A program made the translations under genes and the position numbers. A DNA stretch of 64,000 nucleotides from Chitinophagaceae bacterium (GTDB taxonomy: Bacteria > Bacteroidota > Bacteroidia > Chitinophagales > Chitinophagaceae): positions 1 through 64,000 of the forward strand of contig CANFLL010000005.1 in the NCBI GenBank assembly GCA_947447825.1. The letters are read 5' to 3'. How positions within the stretch are numbered: the stretch's first letter is position 1; each line of letters begins with the position of its first letter. The notes below the pieces were generated by a model. It did no database searches, had not been told where the DNA came from, and worked only from the letters and a program-made list of their open reading frames with translations. This document shows, piece by piece, positions 17,060 to 24,702 of the stretch.

Positions 17060-17464
17060 TGCTTCAATGGTTTTTTTCTGACAATAAAAGATATAGAATA
17101 CCAATGATAGTAAGCAGTTCATGTTATTTCATTATTAAGGAATCCCTATCAATAACAATAATCCCTGAGTTAACTTTATATTACCCATCTTAAAGAGCAA
17201 TAATAAACTTCTCGTCAGTAACATCTCTCTTTTTTTTCTTTTTAATGAAACAATATAAAAGTTGTAAGGAGGGGGAATGATGATGATAACTCAGCTAATG
17301 AAGTTGTATATGTAAACGTATTGTCAATAAGTTTACAAGACATTGTATTTTGCTTCAAGTTGATAAAGCTATTTTTCTACAATATTCAGAAAGCAATATT
17401 GGGTTGTATATGCCAAGTGTTGCCTCATAAATAAGTAAAACCCATAAGATTGCGTTGCCTGTAA

Positions 17465-19657
17465 TTATTCCCCATTATTAGCTTTTTCAATTGCTTTATC
17501 ATAGGCCATAATGAATATGGCTCCAAGGTTTTTATGCGGAGGGATATAGTCATTAAATTTTTCTTTGTCTTGTGGTGTAATAAATTTACCTGTTATATTT
17601 TTCCATAGCAATGGCCAATTTAAATCCTTACCTAGTCTTAATTCTTCAGTAATAATATTTATAAGTTCCTGATTGATTACCCCTGTGCCCACTTGTTTAG
17701 AAGAAATAATTTGTGCTTCAGGACAAATCTCTAGTACTTTATTAAGGCTCTGATAGCCCCCACAACTACCTAACAGAACAATTTTTGCTGATGAAGCCAA
17801 TTGTTCAATAGTATATTTTAAAAAGTAACTATGCCCCCTATGAATAACAACAGTAGGATAGTCTGTCATAGCAGTTAAATATTGAAACAAATGTCTTTGT
17901 GCTTCTGCATCTAAATCCTTTTCTGTGTCTAAAGGTTTATTGGCATAAATGGTAATTTTTGTTCCTTTAACAGATCTAACCTCAATCCATTCTTCTTTGT
18001 TAGTTATTTTCCAATTAGGGTTTTTAAACTTATTCACAAAAGATTCAAATACAGTTTTTCCATCTTTATCACCATAAAAAAATTGTTGAATTACGATTGT
18101 TTTGGTACTGTCTTGCAACAATTTGTTAGGCATAAAATAAATAGGACTAATGCCTAATTGTTTGGTAAGATTTATATGGTTTGAAGTATCCATTGATAGA
18201 AGAATGGTGTACAATAAACGATAAATAATTTCAGCTCTTTTGGTTATTTGAGGGTCTTCGAACAAATTTGCTTGTACTTGATCGAGAATTAGCTTTTTTA
18301 TTTTTTTGTTGGTTATACTCGAATAAGAATCTGCCACATCAACTGCATCTTCCAGTGTGTTTTTAGCAGCAAGGTCTTTCACAAAGCTTCGCATGATCTC
18401 GTTTGCAGTTGAGGTATCCATTCTTTTCAAAAAATCATCCAACTGATTATAAGCAGCAGCCATTTTAATGAACTTTTTGTAGAAGTCATAATGTGTGTCT
18501 TCTAATATGGCATTAGATTTTTGACCTTTCATTCGTTCAAAAATTCTTTTATATACGCCTAAATAGCTACTAGTATAAATTTCTTCTTCGCCCAAAACAC
18601 AGAGATAGTACAACTCGGTAGGACTAAGACTATCTATTTTTTTAAATCGTACTAGCTCCGATTTTTCATCATGTAAAGCATTTATCTCATCAATGTATAA
18701 ATCAACAGCTTTGCCTCTAAGTTTTTCAATCAGTGTTTTATGAACAAGGGGCGTGTCCTGATAATACTCTCTATGTGCATAATCTATTTCAGTTTTAACA
18801 AGTAGTTTATAGTAGTTCTGGTCATTTTCTAAGGCTCGAGTAATAGTGTCAAAAGATATTTGGTTCTTGTAAAGTAGGTCTAAAAAGGGAAAATACATTC
18901 TGCCTGTATTAAGGGTAGAAAGTTTGCAAATTGTTTTTATTAATGGGTCTTTTGAATTTCTGATAGAATCGCCAAGTGCATTTGGCGAGGACGCATAATT
19001 GTAAATTTCCTCCTGATTTCTCCGTGCCGCCTCGCCTAGAATGCTATCGGTGAAATATACAGTTGGATAAACGTTTAGAATCTTTAAAATATTGTTGGGT
19101 TGTTTTTCACACATCTTCAACACCATATTGTCTCTACAAAATTTATAGTTTATATCATTAGTAAAGGCAGGATTATTTAAAATTATATTGGCTACTTCAA
19201 TAGGATTGTTAATTACAACTGGGGAAATTGTTTGATGAGCTCTGTTTAGAGACATTGCAGCCTCGAAAGCAATTATTAGTTCACCAATTTCTTTTCCTTC
19301 AATCTTGCCAGATTTATAATAAAACATGAAATCGTTTAGGAGGTTATCAATTGCTTTAAGCCAAACAAATTTATCGCTCTCGCTTATTGTTGAATCTATT
19401 TCTATTGTTGCTTGAAGATTATTTATGTGAATATTTAATATTTTAGTTAACCTGATATTTTCTCTTGCATCATCCGTTGCATCAAAAATTGTGTCATTTG
19501 TTGTGTTAAGTTTAATGATTTTTTGTTGGTCATTGTCTATATTAAAATGGAACAACTGACGCATTGCTGGCACTGCTGGAATAGGAATAATTGGTTGAGC
19601 AGTTATGTTAAAACTGCATGCTAGGAATAGAATAAATATAAAAAAATGTCTAGTCAT
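17465..19657 (-). CDS. unknown secreted protein with caspase-like C-terminal His/Cys pair
   Basis: The 730-residue protein has a signal peptide (MTRHFFIFILFLACSFNITA). Residues 25-540 are mostly helical with no motif I recognise. The C-terminal 180 residues are different: a hydrophobic strand ends in His (TVVIHRGHSYF, His606/His609), and 26 residues later a second strand ends in Cys (KIVLLGSCGGYQ, Cys632), followed by AQIISSKQVGTGVIN. A hydrophobic block before an HxGH and another before a G-x-C-G is the layout of clan CD peptidases (caspase, gingipain and CHAT families). This is motif reading only. No neighbour is on the same strand, so context gives no partner. Other identities, including a non-peptidase alpha/beta domain, remain possible. 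Confidence 0.6.
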   Translation of the reverse strand: MTRHFFIFILFLACSFNITAQPIIPIPAVPAMRQLFHFNIDNDQQKIIKLNTTNDTIFDATDDARENIRLTKILNIHINNLQATIEIDSTISESDKFVWLKAIDNLLNDFMFYYKSGKIEGKEIGELIIAFEAAMSLNRAHQTISPVVINNPIEVANIILNNPAFTNDINYKFCRDNMVLKMCEKQPNNILKILNVYPTVYFTDSILGEAARRNQEEIYNYASSPNALGDSIRNSKDPLIKTICKLSTLNTGRMYFPFLDLLYKNQISFDTITRALENDQNYYKLLVKTEIDYAHREYYQDTPLVHKTLIEKLRGKAVDLYIDEINALHDEKSELVRFKKIDSLSPTELYYLCVLGEEEIYTSSYLGVYKRIFERMKGQKSNAILEDTHYDFYKKFIKMAAAYNQLDDFLKRMDTSTANEIMRSFVKDLAAKNTLEDAVDVADSYSSITNKKIKKLILDQVQANLFEDPQITKRAEIIYRLLYTILLSMDTSNHINLTKQLGISPIYFMPNKLLQDSTKTIVIQQFFYGDKDGKTVFESFVNKFKNPNWKITNKEEWIEVRSVKGTKITIYANKPLDTEKDLDAEAQRHLFQYLTAMTDYPTVVIHRGHSYFLKYTIEQLASSAKIVLLGSCGGYQSLNKVLEICPEAQIISSKQVGTGVINQELINIITEELRLGKDLNWPLLWKNITGKFITPQDKEKFNDYIPPHKNLGAIFIMAYDKAIEKANNGE

Positions 19658-19796
19658 ATTAGTTACTAATGCTTCGAAAATAAGGATTATCTAATCTCAG
19701 AATTGAAGTAATAAAAGTTCGTTAACAATTTAATAATACGGCATTAAAGTAAAGCTGAGAGTTTCTAGATTAATTTTGTGTAAATTTATTGTTAAC

Positions 19797-20483
19797 ATGG
19801 AGACTTCCCCACGCAAAATTTTGGTAGCAGATGATGAGCCGGATATTCTAGAAATCATTAGTTACAACTTAACTAAGGAGGGCTATGAAGTCTATACTGC
19901 TAAGAATGGTCTAGAGGCTGTAGAAAAAGCGAAAACCATTAATCCCGATTTAATCATACTTGATGTAATGATGCCTAAGAAAACAGGTATGGAAGCATGT
20001 CAAATATTACGGGGTAATCCACAATTTCAAAAAACGCTAATCATCTTTTTGACAGCAATGAATGACGAATCCTCTCATGTTAGAGGGCTAGAAATTGGTG
20101 CAGATGATTATGTAAATAAGCCAATTAGTACAAAAGTATTAGTCAGTAGGGTAAATGCTCTTTTTAGGCGTATTGCAAATAATGATGATACAGACGGTAA
20201 AACTTTAACCATTGGCAACATGGTAATTGATCCCGTAAAGTTCATGGTTATAATTAAGGGAGAGGAAATTGCATTAGCTAAAAAAGAGTTCGAACTACTT
20301 TATTTATTGGCTTCAAAACAAGGAAGGGTCTTTTTACGCAATGAAATATTGTCTCAGATTTGGGGAAAAGAAGTTATTGTTGGCGATAGAACAATTGATG
20401 TTCATGTTCGTAAAATACGCCAAAAATTAGGTATAGATTGCGTTACTACAGTGAAAGGGGTAGGATACAAATTTGAAATGTAG
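19797..20483 (+). CDS. OmpR/PhoB-family response regulator
   Basis: The ATG at 19797 (METSPRKILVADDEPD) gives 228 residues; an upstream in-frame GTG at 19776 adds an unlikely MCKFIVN. The receiver domain (about 8-125) has the acidic pair in ADDEPD, the phospho-acceptor Asp in LIILDVMMP, the Thr/Ser in IFLTA and the Lys in VNKPIS. The winged-helix domain (about 138-228) has KEFELLYLLASKQGRVFLRNEIL and the DRTIDVHVRKIRQKLG recognition region. It lies 74 bp upstream of the histidine kinase, most likely its partner. PhoB-like phosphate control is a guess from the pair's overall architecture. Confidence 0.92.
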   Translation: METSPRKILVADDEPDILEIISYNLTKEGYEVYTAKNGLEAVEKAKTINPDLIILDVMMPKKTGMEACQILRGNPQFQKTLIIFLTAMNDESSHVRGLEIGADDYVNKPISTKVLVSRVNALFRRIANNDDTDGKTLTIGNMVIDPVKFMVIIKGEEIALAKKEFELLYLLASKQGRVFLRNEILSQIWGKEVIVGDRTIDVHVRKIRQKLGIDCVTTVKGVGYKFEM

Positions 20484-20557
20484 GTAGCAATAGTTTTTAT
20501 TCTAGATAAGTGTTTTGGAGTAATCACTACCTTCACCTATTACCAGTTATAATTTTA

Positions 20558-21604
20558 ATGCTTACTACAAAAAATATTTCTCCTAGACAGCTATCCTTGC
20601 TTACTTCATTGCTTATTTCAATTCCTATAGGAATAGGGTTCTTTTGGATTGAAAATATTATTGCTGGGGTAATAGCATTTATAGTTATTTTCTTTCTTTC
20701 TTTTTTTCTGATAGATTTTGTTCTTGAATGGTTTATTTATAGGAAGATAAAAATAATATATAAATTCATTTATCAAACTAAAGCAAATAAAAGAGAGGAG
20801 ACTTACTACAAGTATATTCTGCCCAAAAAAAGTATTGATGAGGTTAGTGAAGATGTAGAAAAATGGGCTGAACAACGAAGTGCAGAAATTGCTAAACTAA
20901 AAAGTAATGAAGTTTACAGAAAAGAATTTCTCCAAAACCTTGCTCATGAATTTAAAACACCCATATTTGCAATCCAAGGTTATGTAGATACTCTTTTAAA
21001 TGGCGCCTTGGAAAATCCTAAGGTAAATAGGAGGTTTCTAGAGAACGCTGCAAAGAACGTTGATAGGATGGTTGCGTTGATTGAAGATTTAGATGAAATT
21101 TCTAGATTAGAGTCAGGAGAACAGCCGCTTTATAAACAGAACTTTGTTATACAAGAATTGATAAGGGATGTTTTTGAAAGTTTATCAATTAGAGCTTTAG
21201 AGAAAAATGTAAAATGTTCTATTAAAAAAGGTTGTGAGCAGCCAATTGTCGTTTTTGCTGATAAAGAAAAAATACGACAAGTAGTAAATAACCTAGTTGA
21301 GAATGCAACTAAATACGGAAAACACAATGGATTTATTGTTGCAAGTATCTATAAAACGGATGATTTATATGTTTTAGTAGAATTTAGTGATGATGGAATT
21401 GGTATAGCTGAAGAACATATAGATAGAATATTTGAACGTTTTTTTAGAACTGATACTGGAAGAAGTAGAGATGTTGGTGGAACAGGTCTGGGACTTGCTA
21501 TCTGTAAGCATATAATTGAAGCGCATAAACAAATTATGCATGTAAGAAGCAAAGTAGATGTAGGAACTACGATAGGTTTCACTTTACAGGGTAAGCGAGA
21601 ATAG
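20558..21604 (+). CDS. PhoR-like sensor histidine kinase without a sensor domain
   Basis: The ATG at 20558 (MLTTKNISPRQLS) gives 348 residues. Two adjacent membrane helices (about 14-32 and 34-58) leave almost no periplasmic loop, so sensing is likely within the membrane or through a partner. The cytoplasmic part has the dimerisation/phospho-acceptor region with His in LAHEFKTPI (about 127-135), the N box LVENATKYG, the G1 box DDGIGIAEEHIDRIFERFFR and G2 GGTGLGLAICK. No PAS or HAMP domain is obvious. It follows the response regulator and ends about 190 bp before the tRNA cluster. Confidence 0.92.
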   Translation: MLTTKNISPRQLSLLTSLLISIPIGIGFFWIENIIAGVIAFIVIFFLSFFLIDFVLEWFIYRKIKIIYKFIYQTKANKREETYYKYILPKKSIDEVSEDVEKWAEQRSAEIAKLKSNEVYRKEFLQNLAHEFKTPIFAIQGYVDTLLNGALENPKVNRRFLENAAKNVDRMVALIEDLDEISRLESGEQPLYKQNFVIQELIRDVFESLSIRALEKNVKCSIKKGCEQPIVVFADKEKIRQVVNNLVENATKYGKHNGFIVASIYKTDDLYVLVEFSDDGIGIAEEHIDRIFERFFRTDTGRSRDVGGTGLGLAICKHIIEAHKQIMHVRSKVDVGTTIGFTLQGKRE

Positions 21605-21720
21605 TTGAAAAATATTAGTTGAAGTTTTTTGAATAATGGCCTATTTATTGACCTTAGAGGCGTTTTTGTGTGGCTTTAAAGGATGAAATAAAAAAAATAA
21701 AAAAAATATTTCAAAAATGT

Positions 21721-21750
21721 TTTGTCAACTCAACTTTTCTATTACATTTG
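21721..21750 (+). promoter_or_regulatory. promoter of the tRNA-tuf cluster
   Basis: TTTG at 21721-21724 and TACATTTG at 21743-21750 are 18 bp apart, close to the Bacteroidota consensus TTTG-N19-21-TAnnTTTG. It is 46 bp before the first tRNA gene, so it likely drives the four-tRNA operon and possibly tuf. Confidence 0.7.
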
Positions 21751-21796
21751 CAATCCCAAAACGGGAAAGCTCTTTGTGAAAATAAAAAAAAGGCAC

Positions 21797-21869
21797 GCCG
21801 AAATAGCTCAGTTGGTAGAGCAACTGATTTGTAATCAGTAGGTCGCTGGTTCGACTCCAGTTTTCGGCT
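21797..21869 (+). tRNA. tRNA-Thr (anticodon TGT)
   Basis: The 73-nt cloverleaf has acceptor GCCGAAA paired with TTTCGGC, D arm AGCTCAGTTGGTAGAGC, anticodon stem ACTGA/TCAGT with loop TTTGTAA, and T arm CTGGTTCGACTCCAG. The CCA end is not encoded. It reads ACA codons and, with the TGT wobble, others. Confidence 0.95.
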
Positions 21870-21879
21870 CATTTTTTTA

Positions 21880-21962
<83 letters not shown>

Positions 21963-22057
21963 CTTTCTTTTATAGAAATTGGAGTTTAAGTTCTTTATGT
22001 GTTTTAGAGGTTTGCTTGCAGCCTGTGTTTAACAGTTTTAAGAATAGTATTTTTTTT

Positions 22058-22130
22058 GCGAGAGTAGCTCATTTGGTAGAGCGGTAGCCTTCCAAGCTTC
22101 AGGTGGCCAGTTCGAGCCTGGTCTCTCGCT
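22058..22130 (+). tRNA. tRNA-Gly (anticodon TCC)
   Basis: The 73-nt cloverleaf has acceptor GCGAGAG/CTCTCGC, discriminator T as is usual for Gly, anticodon loop CTTCCAA (TCC) and T arm CCAGTTCGAGCCTGG. The anticodon stem GTAGC/GCTTC has one T-T mismatch. CCA is not encoded. Confidence 0.92.
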
Positions 22131-22200
22131 CAAAGCAGATAGGAGTGAGCAATTGTAATTGCTCGCTCTTTTTGCAACTATCGCCTGTAGTCGGCAAAAA

Positions 22201-22272
22201 GCCGTTGTAGCTCAGGGGTAGAGCACTTCCTTGGTAGGGAAGAGGTCGTGAGTTCGATTCTCACCAACGGCT
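22201..22272 (+). tRNA. tRNA-Thr (anticodon GGT)
   Basis: The 72-nt cloverleaf has acceptor GCCGTTG/CAACGGC, anticodon stem CTTCC/GGAAG with loop TTGGTAG (GGT), and T arm GTGAGTTCGATTCTCAC. CCA is not encoded. It lies 89 bp before the tuf start; the order tRNA-Thr, Tyr, Gly, Thr, tuf is common in bacteria. Confidence 0.95.
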
Positions 22273-22361
22273 CGCATTAATTGAATAATTTGATTTGTAA
22301 TCAGCATATTATTTGTGAAGTGTTTTCATAAATTTTAAAAAATAAATTTAAAAATAATAAA

Positions 22362-23552
22362 ATGGCAAAAGAAAGCTTCCAACGGGATAAACCACACGTT
22401 AACATTGGTACTATTGGTCACGTGGATCACGGTAAAACTACATTGACAGCTGCTATCACAATGATCCTTTCTAAAAAAGGCATGGGTAACATCGCTAAAA
22501 AATACGATGAAATTGATGGTGCTCCAGAAGAAAGAGAAAGGGGTATCACCATTAATACTGCTCACGTTGAGTACCAAACTGCTAACCGTCACTATGCTCA
22601 CGTTGATTGTCCAGGTCACGCTGACTATGTGAAGAATATGATTACTGGTGCTGCTCAAATGGACGGGGCTATACTAGTGGTTGCTTCTACTGATGGTCCT
22701 ATGCCTCAAACTAGAGAGCATATCCTTTTGGCTCGTCAGGTAGGTGTACCAAGCATGGTAGTTTTCATGAACAAAGTTGATCTTGTTGATGATCCTGAAT
22801 TGTTAGAACTAGTTGAAATGGAAATTCGTGAATTATTGTCTAAGAATGGTTTCGATGGCGATAATACTCCAATCATACAAGGTTCTGCAACTGGTGCTAT
22901 GGCGGAAGATCCACAATGGGTTGCTAAAATCGAAGAATTAATGGCTGCTGTAGATAGCTACATTCCATTGCCTCCTCGTCCAATTGATTTGCCTTTCTTG
23001 ATGAGTGTAGAGGATGTATTCTCTATCACTGGTCGTGGAACAGTTGCTACAGGTCGTATCGAACGTGGTATCATCAAAGTTGGTGAAGCAGTTGAAATAG
23101 TAGGTCTGATGGAAACTCCATTGACTTCTACTGTTACTGGTGTTGAAATGTTCAAAAAATTATTAGATGAAGGTCAAGCAGGTGATAACGCTGGTTTGTT
23201 GTTACGTGGTATTGAAAAGAGCCAAATTCGTCGTGGTATGGTAATTTGTAAGCCCAAGTCTATTACTCCTCATACTGAATTTAAAGGTGAAGTTTACGTG
23301 CTTTCAAAAGATGAAGGTGGTCGTCATACTCCGTTCTTTAACAAATACCGTCCTCAGTTCTATTTCCGTACAACTGATGTAACTGGAGAATGTACACTTC
23401 CTGAAGGTACTGAAATGGTTATGCCTGGTGATAACATTGCCTTGACTGTTAAACTGATTCAGCCGATAGCTATGGAAAAAGGTCTTAAATTTGCGATTCG
23501 TGAAGGTGGACGTACAGTAGGTGCTGGTCAAGTTACTGAAGTAATAAAATAA
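22362..23552 (+). CDS. tuf: elongation factor Tu
   Basis: The 396-residue GTPase delivers aminoacyl-tRNA to the ribosome. The G motifs are GHVDHGKTT (about 19-27), DCPGHADYV (about 81-89), NKVD (about 136-139) and the effector segment [12 protein letters not shown]. Domains II and III end with [15 protein letters not shown]. Length and sequence are normal. Codon choice is strongly biased (CGT, GGT, GCT), as expected for a very highly expressed gene. It is followed by a terminator at 23589-23626 that separates it from tRNA-Trp, secE and nusG. Confidence 0.98.
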   Translation: MAKESFQRDKPHVNIGTIGHVDHGKTTLTAAITMILSKKGMGNIAKKYDEIDGAPEERERGITINTAHVEYQTANRHYAHVDCPGHADYVKNMITGAAQMDGAILVVASTDGPMPQTREHILLARQVGVPSMVVFMNKVDLVDDPELLELVEMEIRELLSKNGFDGDNTPIIQGSATGAMAEDPQWVAKIEELMAAVDSYIPLPPRPIDLPFLMSVEDVFSITGRGTVATGRIERGIIKVGEAVEIVGLMETPLTSTVTGVEMFKKLLDEGQAGDNAGLLLRGIEKSQIRRGMVICKPKSITPHTEFKGEVYVLSKDEGGRHTPFFNKYRPQFYFRTTDVTGECTLPEGTEMVMPGDNIALTVKLIQPIAMEKGLKFAIREGGRTVGAGQVTEVIK

Positions 23553-23588
23553 GAATTAACTAAGAAATTAATAATTCTTTTATATAGA

Positions 23589-23626
23589 GTAGCTAATTAG
23601 CATTATGTTAATTAGCTACTTTTTTT
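23589..23626 (+). terminator. Rho-independent terminator after tuf
   Basis: GTAGCTAATTA (23589-23599) and TAATTAGCTAC (23609-23619) form a perfect 11-bp stem with a 9-nt loop, followed by seven T. It ends 2 bp before the tRNA-Trp gene. Confidence 0.88.
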
Positions 23627-23628
23627 AC

Positions 23629-23699
23629 ACGGGCATGGTGCAATGGTAGCATACGGGTCTCCAAAACCTTTGATCTGGGTTCGAATCCTAGTGCCCGTG
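23629..23699 (+). tRNA. tRNA-Trp (anticodon CCA)
   Basis: The 71-nt cloverleaf has acceptor ACGGGCA/TGCCCGT with discriminator G, anticodon loop CTCCAAA (CCA), and T arm CTGGGTTCGAATCCTAG. A tRNA-Trp between tuf and secE is the standard order in many bacteria. CCA is not encoded. Confidence 0.95.
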
Positions 23700-23746
23700 C
23701 AAGTAACGTTTGTACACTATAGTATCAAAAGTTTTAAATTTTGAAC

Positions 23747-23941
23747 ATGAACAAAATATCAGCATATTTTAAAGACAGTTACCAAGAGCTGGTAGAGATG
23801 GTAACATGGCCAACATGGCTACAGTTACAACAAAGCACTTTAATTGTTTTAATTGCAACTGTTTTAATAACTGCTTTAGTTTGGATTATGGATTTCAGCA
23901 GTAATCAATTATTAAAGTTGATTTATTCTTTATTTAAGTAA
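23747..23941 (+). CDS. secE: preprotein translocase subunit SecE
   Basis: The 64-residue protein is a short SecE: an amphipathic N-terminal helix with the conserved SYQELVEMVTWPTW segment and one membrane helix (about 30-48, LIVLIATVLITALVWIMDF). It clamps SecY in the inner-membrane SecYEG channel. The ATG at 23747 is preferred to a TTG two codons earlier. It lies 9 bp before nusG and 47 bp after tRNA-Trp. Confidence 0.93.
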   Translation: MNKISAYFKDSYQELVEMVTWPTWLQLQQSTLIVLIATVLITALVWIMDFSSNQLLKLIYSLFK

Positions 23942-23950
23942 TAGTAAACT

Positions 23951-24556
23951 ATGGAAGAAGGAAAAGTTGTGTTGGCAGATGTTGCGGAGACTCCATTAGA
24001 TAATACTAAATACTTTGCTCTCAGAGTTGTGAGTGGAAAAGAGAGAAGCATTAAAGAATATCTTGATAAAGACATTAGTAGAAATGGATGGACTAATATT
24101 ATAAAACAAGTATTTCTTCCTACTGAGAAAATCTATAAAGTACAGAATGGAAAAAAGCAAATGCGCGAGAAAAACCTTTATCCAGGTTATATTTTTCTAG
24201 AAGTATTTGATGGCAAGTTGCATGATGATATTGTTCAAAGTGTTAGTAATGTTACAAATGTTATGCACTTTTTGACCGATGGAAAAGGTAGTAAGGGTAA
24301 TATCATTTCTCTTCGCAAGAGTGAAGTTAACAAAATGCTTGGTAAGGTTGATGAGATGAATGACCAAGGAATAAGTATTAGTGAGCCATTTATTGTAGGA
24401 GAAACTATAAAGATAATTGAAGGTCCTTTCAATGACTTTAATGGTGTCATTGAAGAAGTAAATGATGAAAAAAAGAAGTTGAAAGTTTCGGTTAAGATAT
24501 TTGGTAGAAGTACTCCAGTTGAACTAAATTATGTTCAAGTTGAGAAGCTCGGTTAA
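23951..24556 (+). CDS. nusG: transcription elongation/antitermination factor NusG
   Basis: The 201-residue protein has the NGN domain (YFALRVVSGKERSIKEYL ... VFLPTEKIYKVQNGKKQMREKNLYPGYIFLEV) and the C-terminal KOW domain (GETIKIIEGPFNDFNGVIEEVNDEKKKLKVSVKIFGRSTPVELNYVQVEKL). It binds RNA polymerase and couples it to Rho or to the ribosome. In most bacteria rplK, rplA, rplJ, rplL and rpoB follow directly; here the stop codon lies at the foot of a large terminator hairpin and an unrelated minus-strand gene follows. Confidence 0.97.
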   Translation: MEEGKVVLADVAETPLDNTKYFALRVVSGKERSIKEYLDKDISRNGWTNIIKQVFLPTEKIYKVQNGKKQMREKNLYPGYIFLEVFDGKLHDDIVQSVSNVTNVMHFLTDGKGSKGNIISLRKSEVNKMLGKVDEMNDQGISISEPFIVGETIKIIEGPFNDFNGVIEEVNDEKKKLKVSVKIFGRSTPVELNYVQVEKLG

Positions 24557-24623
24557 ATTAAGAATATTCAAATAAAAAAGGCATCTATTATTAGATGCCT
24601 TTTTTATTTGAATATTCTTAATT
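24556..24623. terminator. perfect 32-bp inverted repeat, bidirectional terminator
   Basis: Positions 24556-24587 and 24592-24623 are exact reverse complements with a 4-nt TTAT loop. The centre has the GC core AGGCATCTA/TAGATGCCT flanked by A6 and T6, so each strand shows a hairpin with a T-run. The arm begins at the last base of the nusG stop codon. It serves nusG on the plus strand; the converging gene at 24703 could also use it. Confidence 0.92.
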
Positions 24624-24702
24624 GTATTAATTTCTTATTAATATTCCTTTTGTAATGCATATTTTAAAGTACCTTTTTTTACTTTCAGGTTGCTTTTAAA
24701 TA

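Larger units (their letters stand above)
16567..17464. other. ~900-bp spacer without a gene
   Basis: This region lies between the start of the DUF2911 gene and the stop of the large secreted gene. It contains the third MITE-like element (about 16662-16825) and an inverted repeat with 17-nt arms near 17000-17059. The rest (17060-17464) is AT-rich with scattered stops in all frames. I see no RNA gene. Confidence 0.6.
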
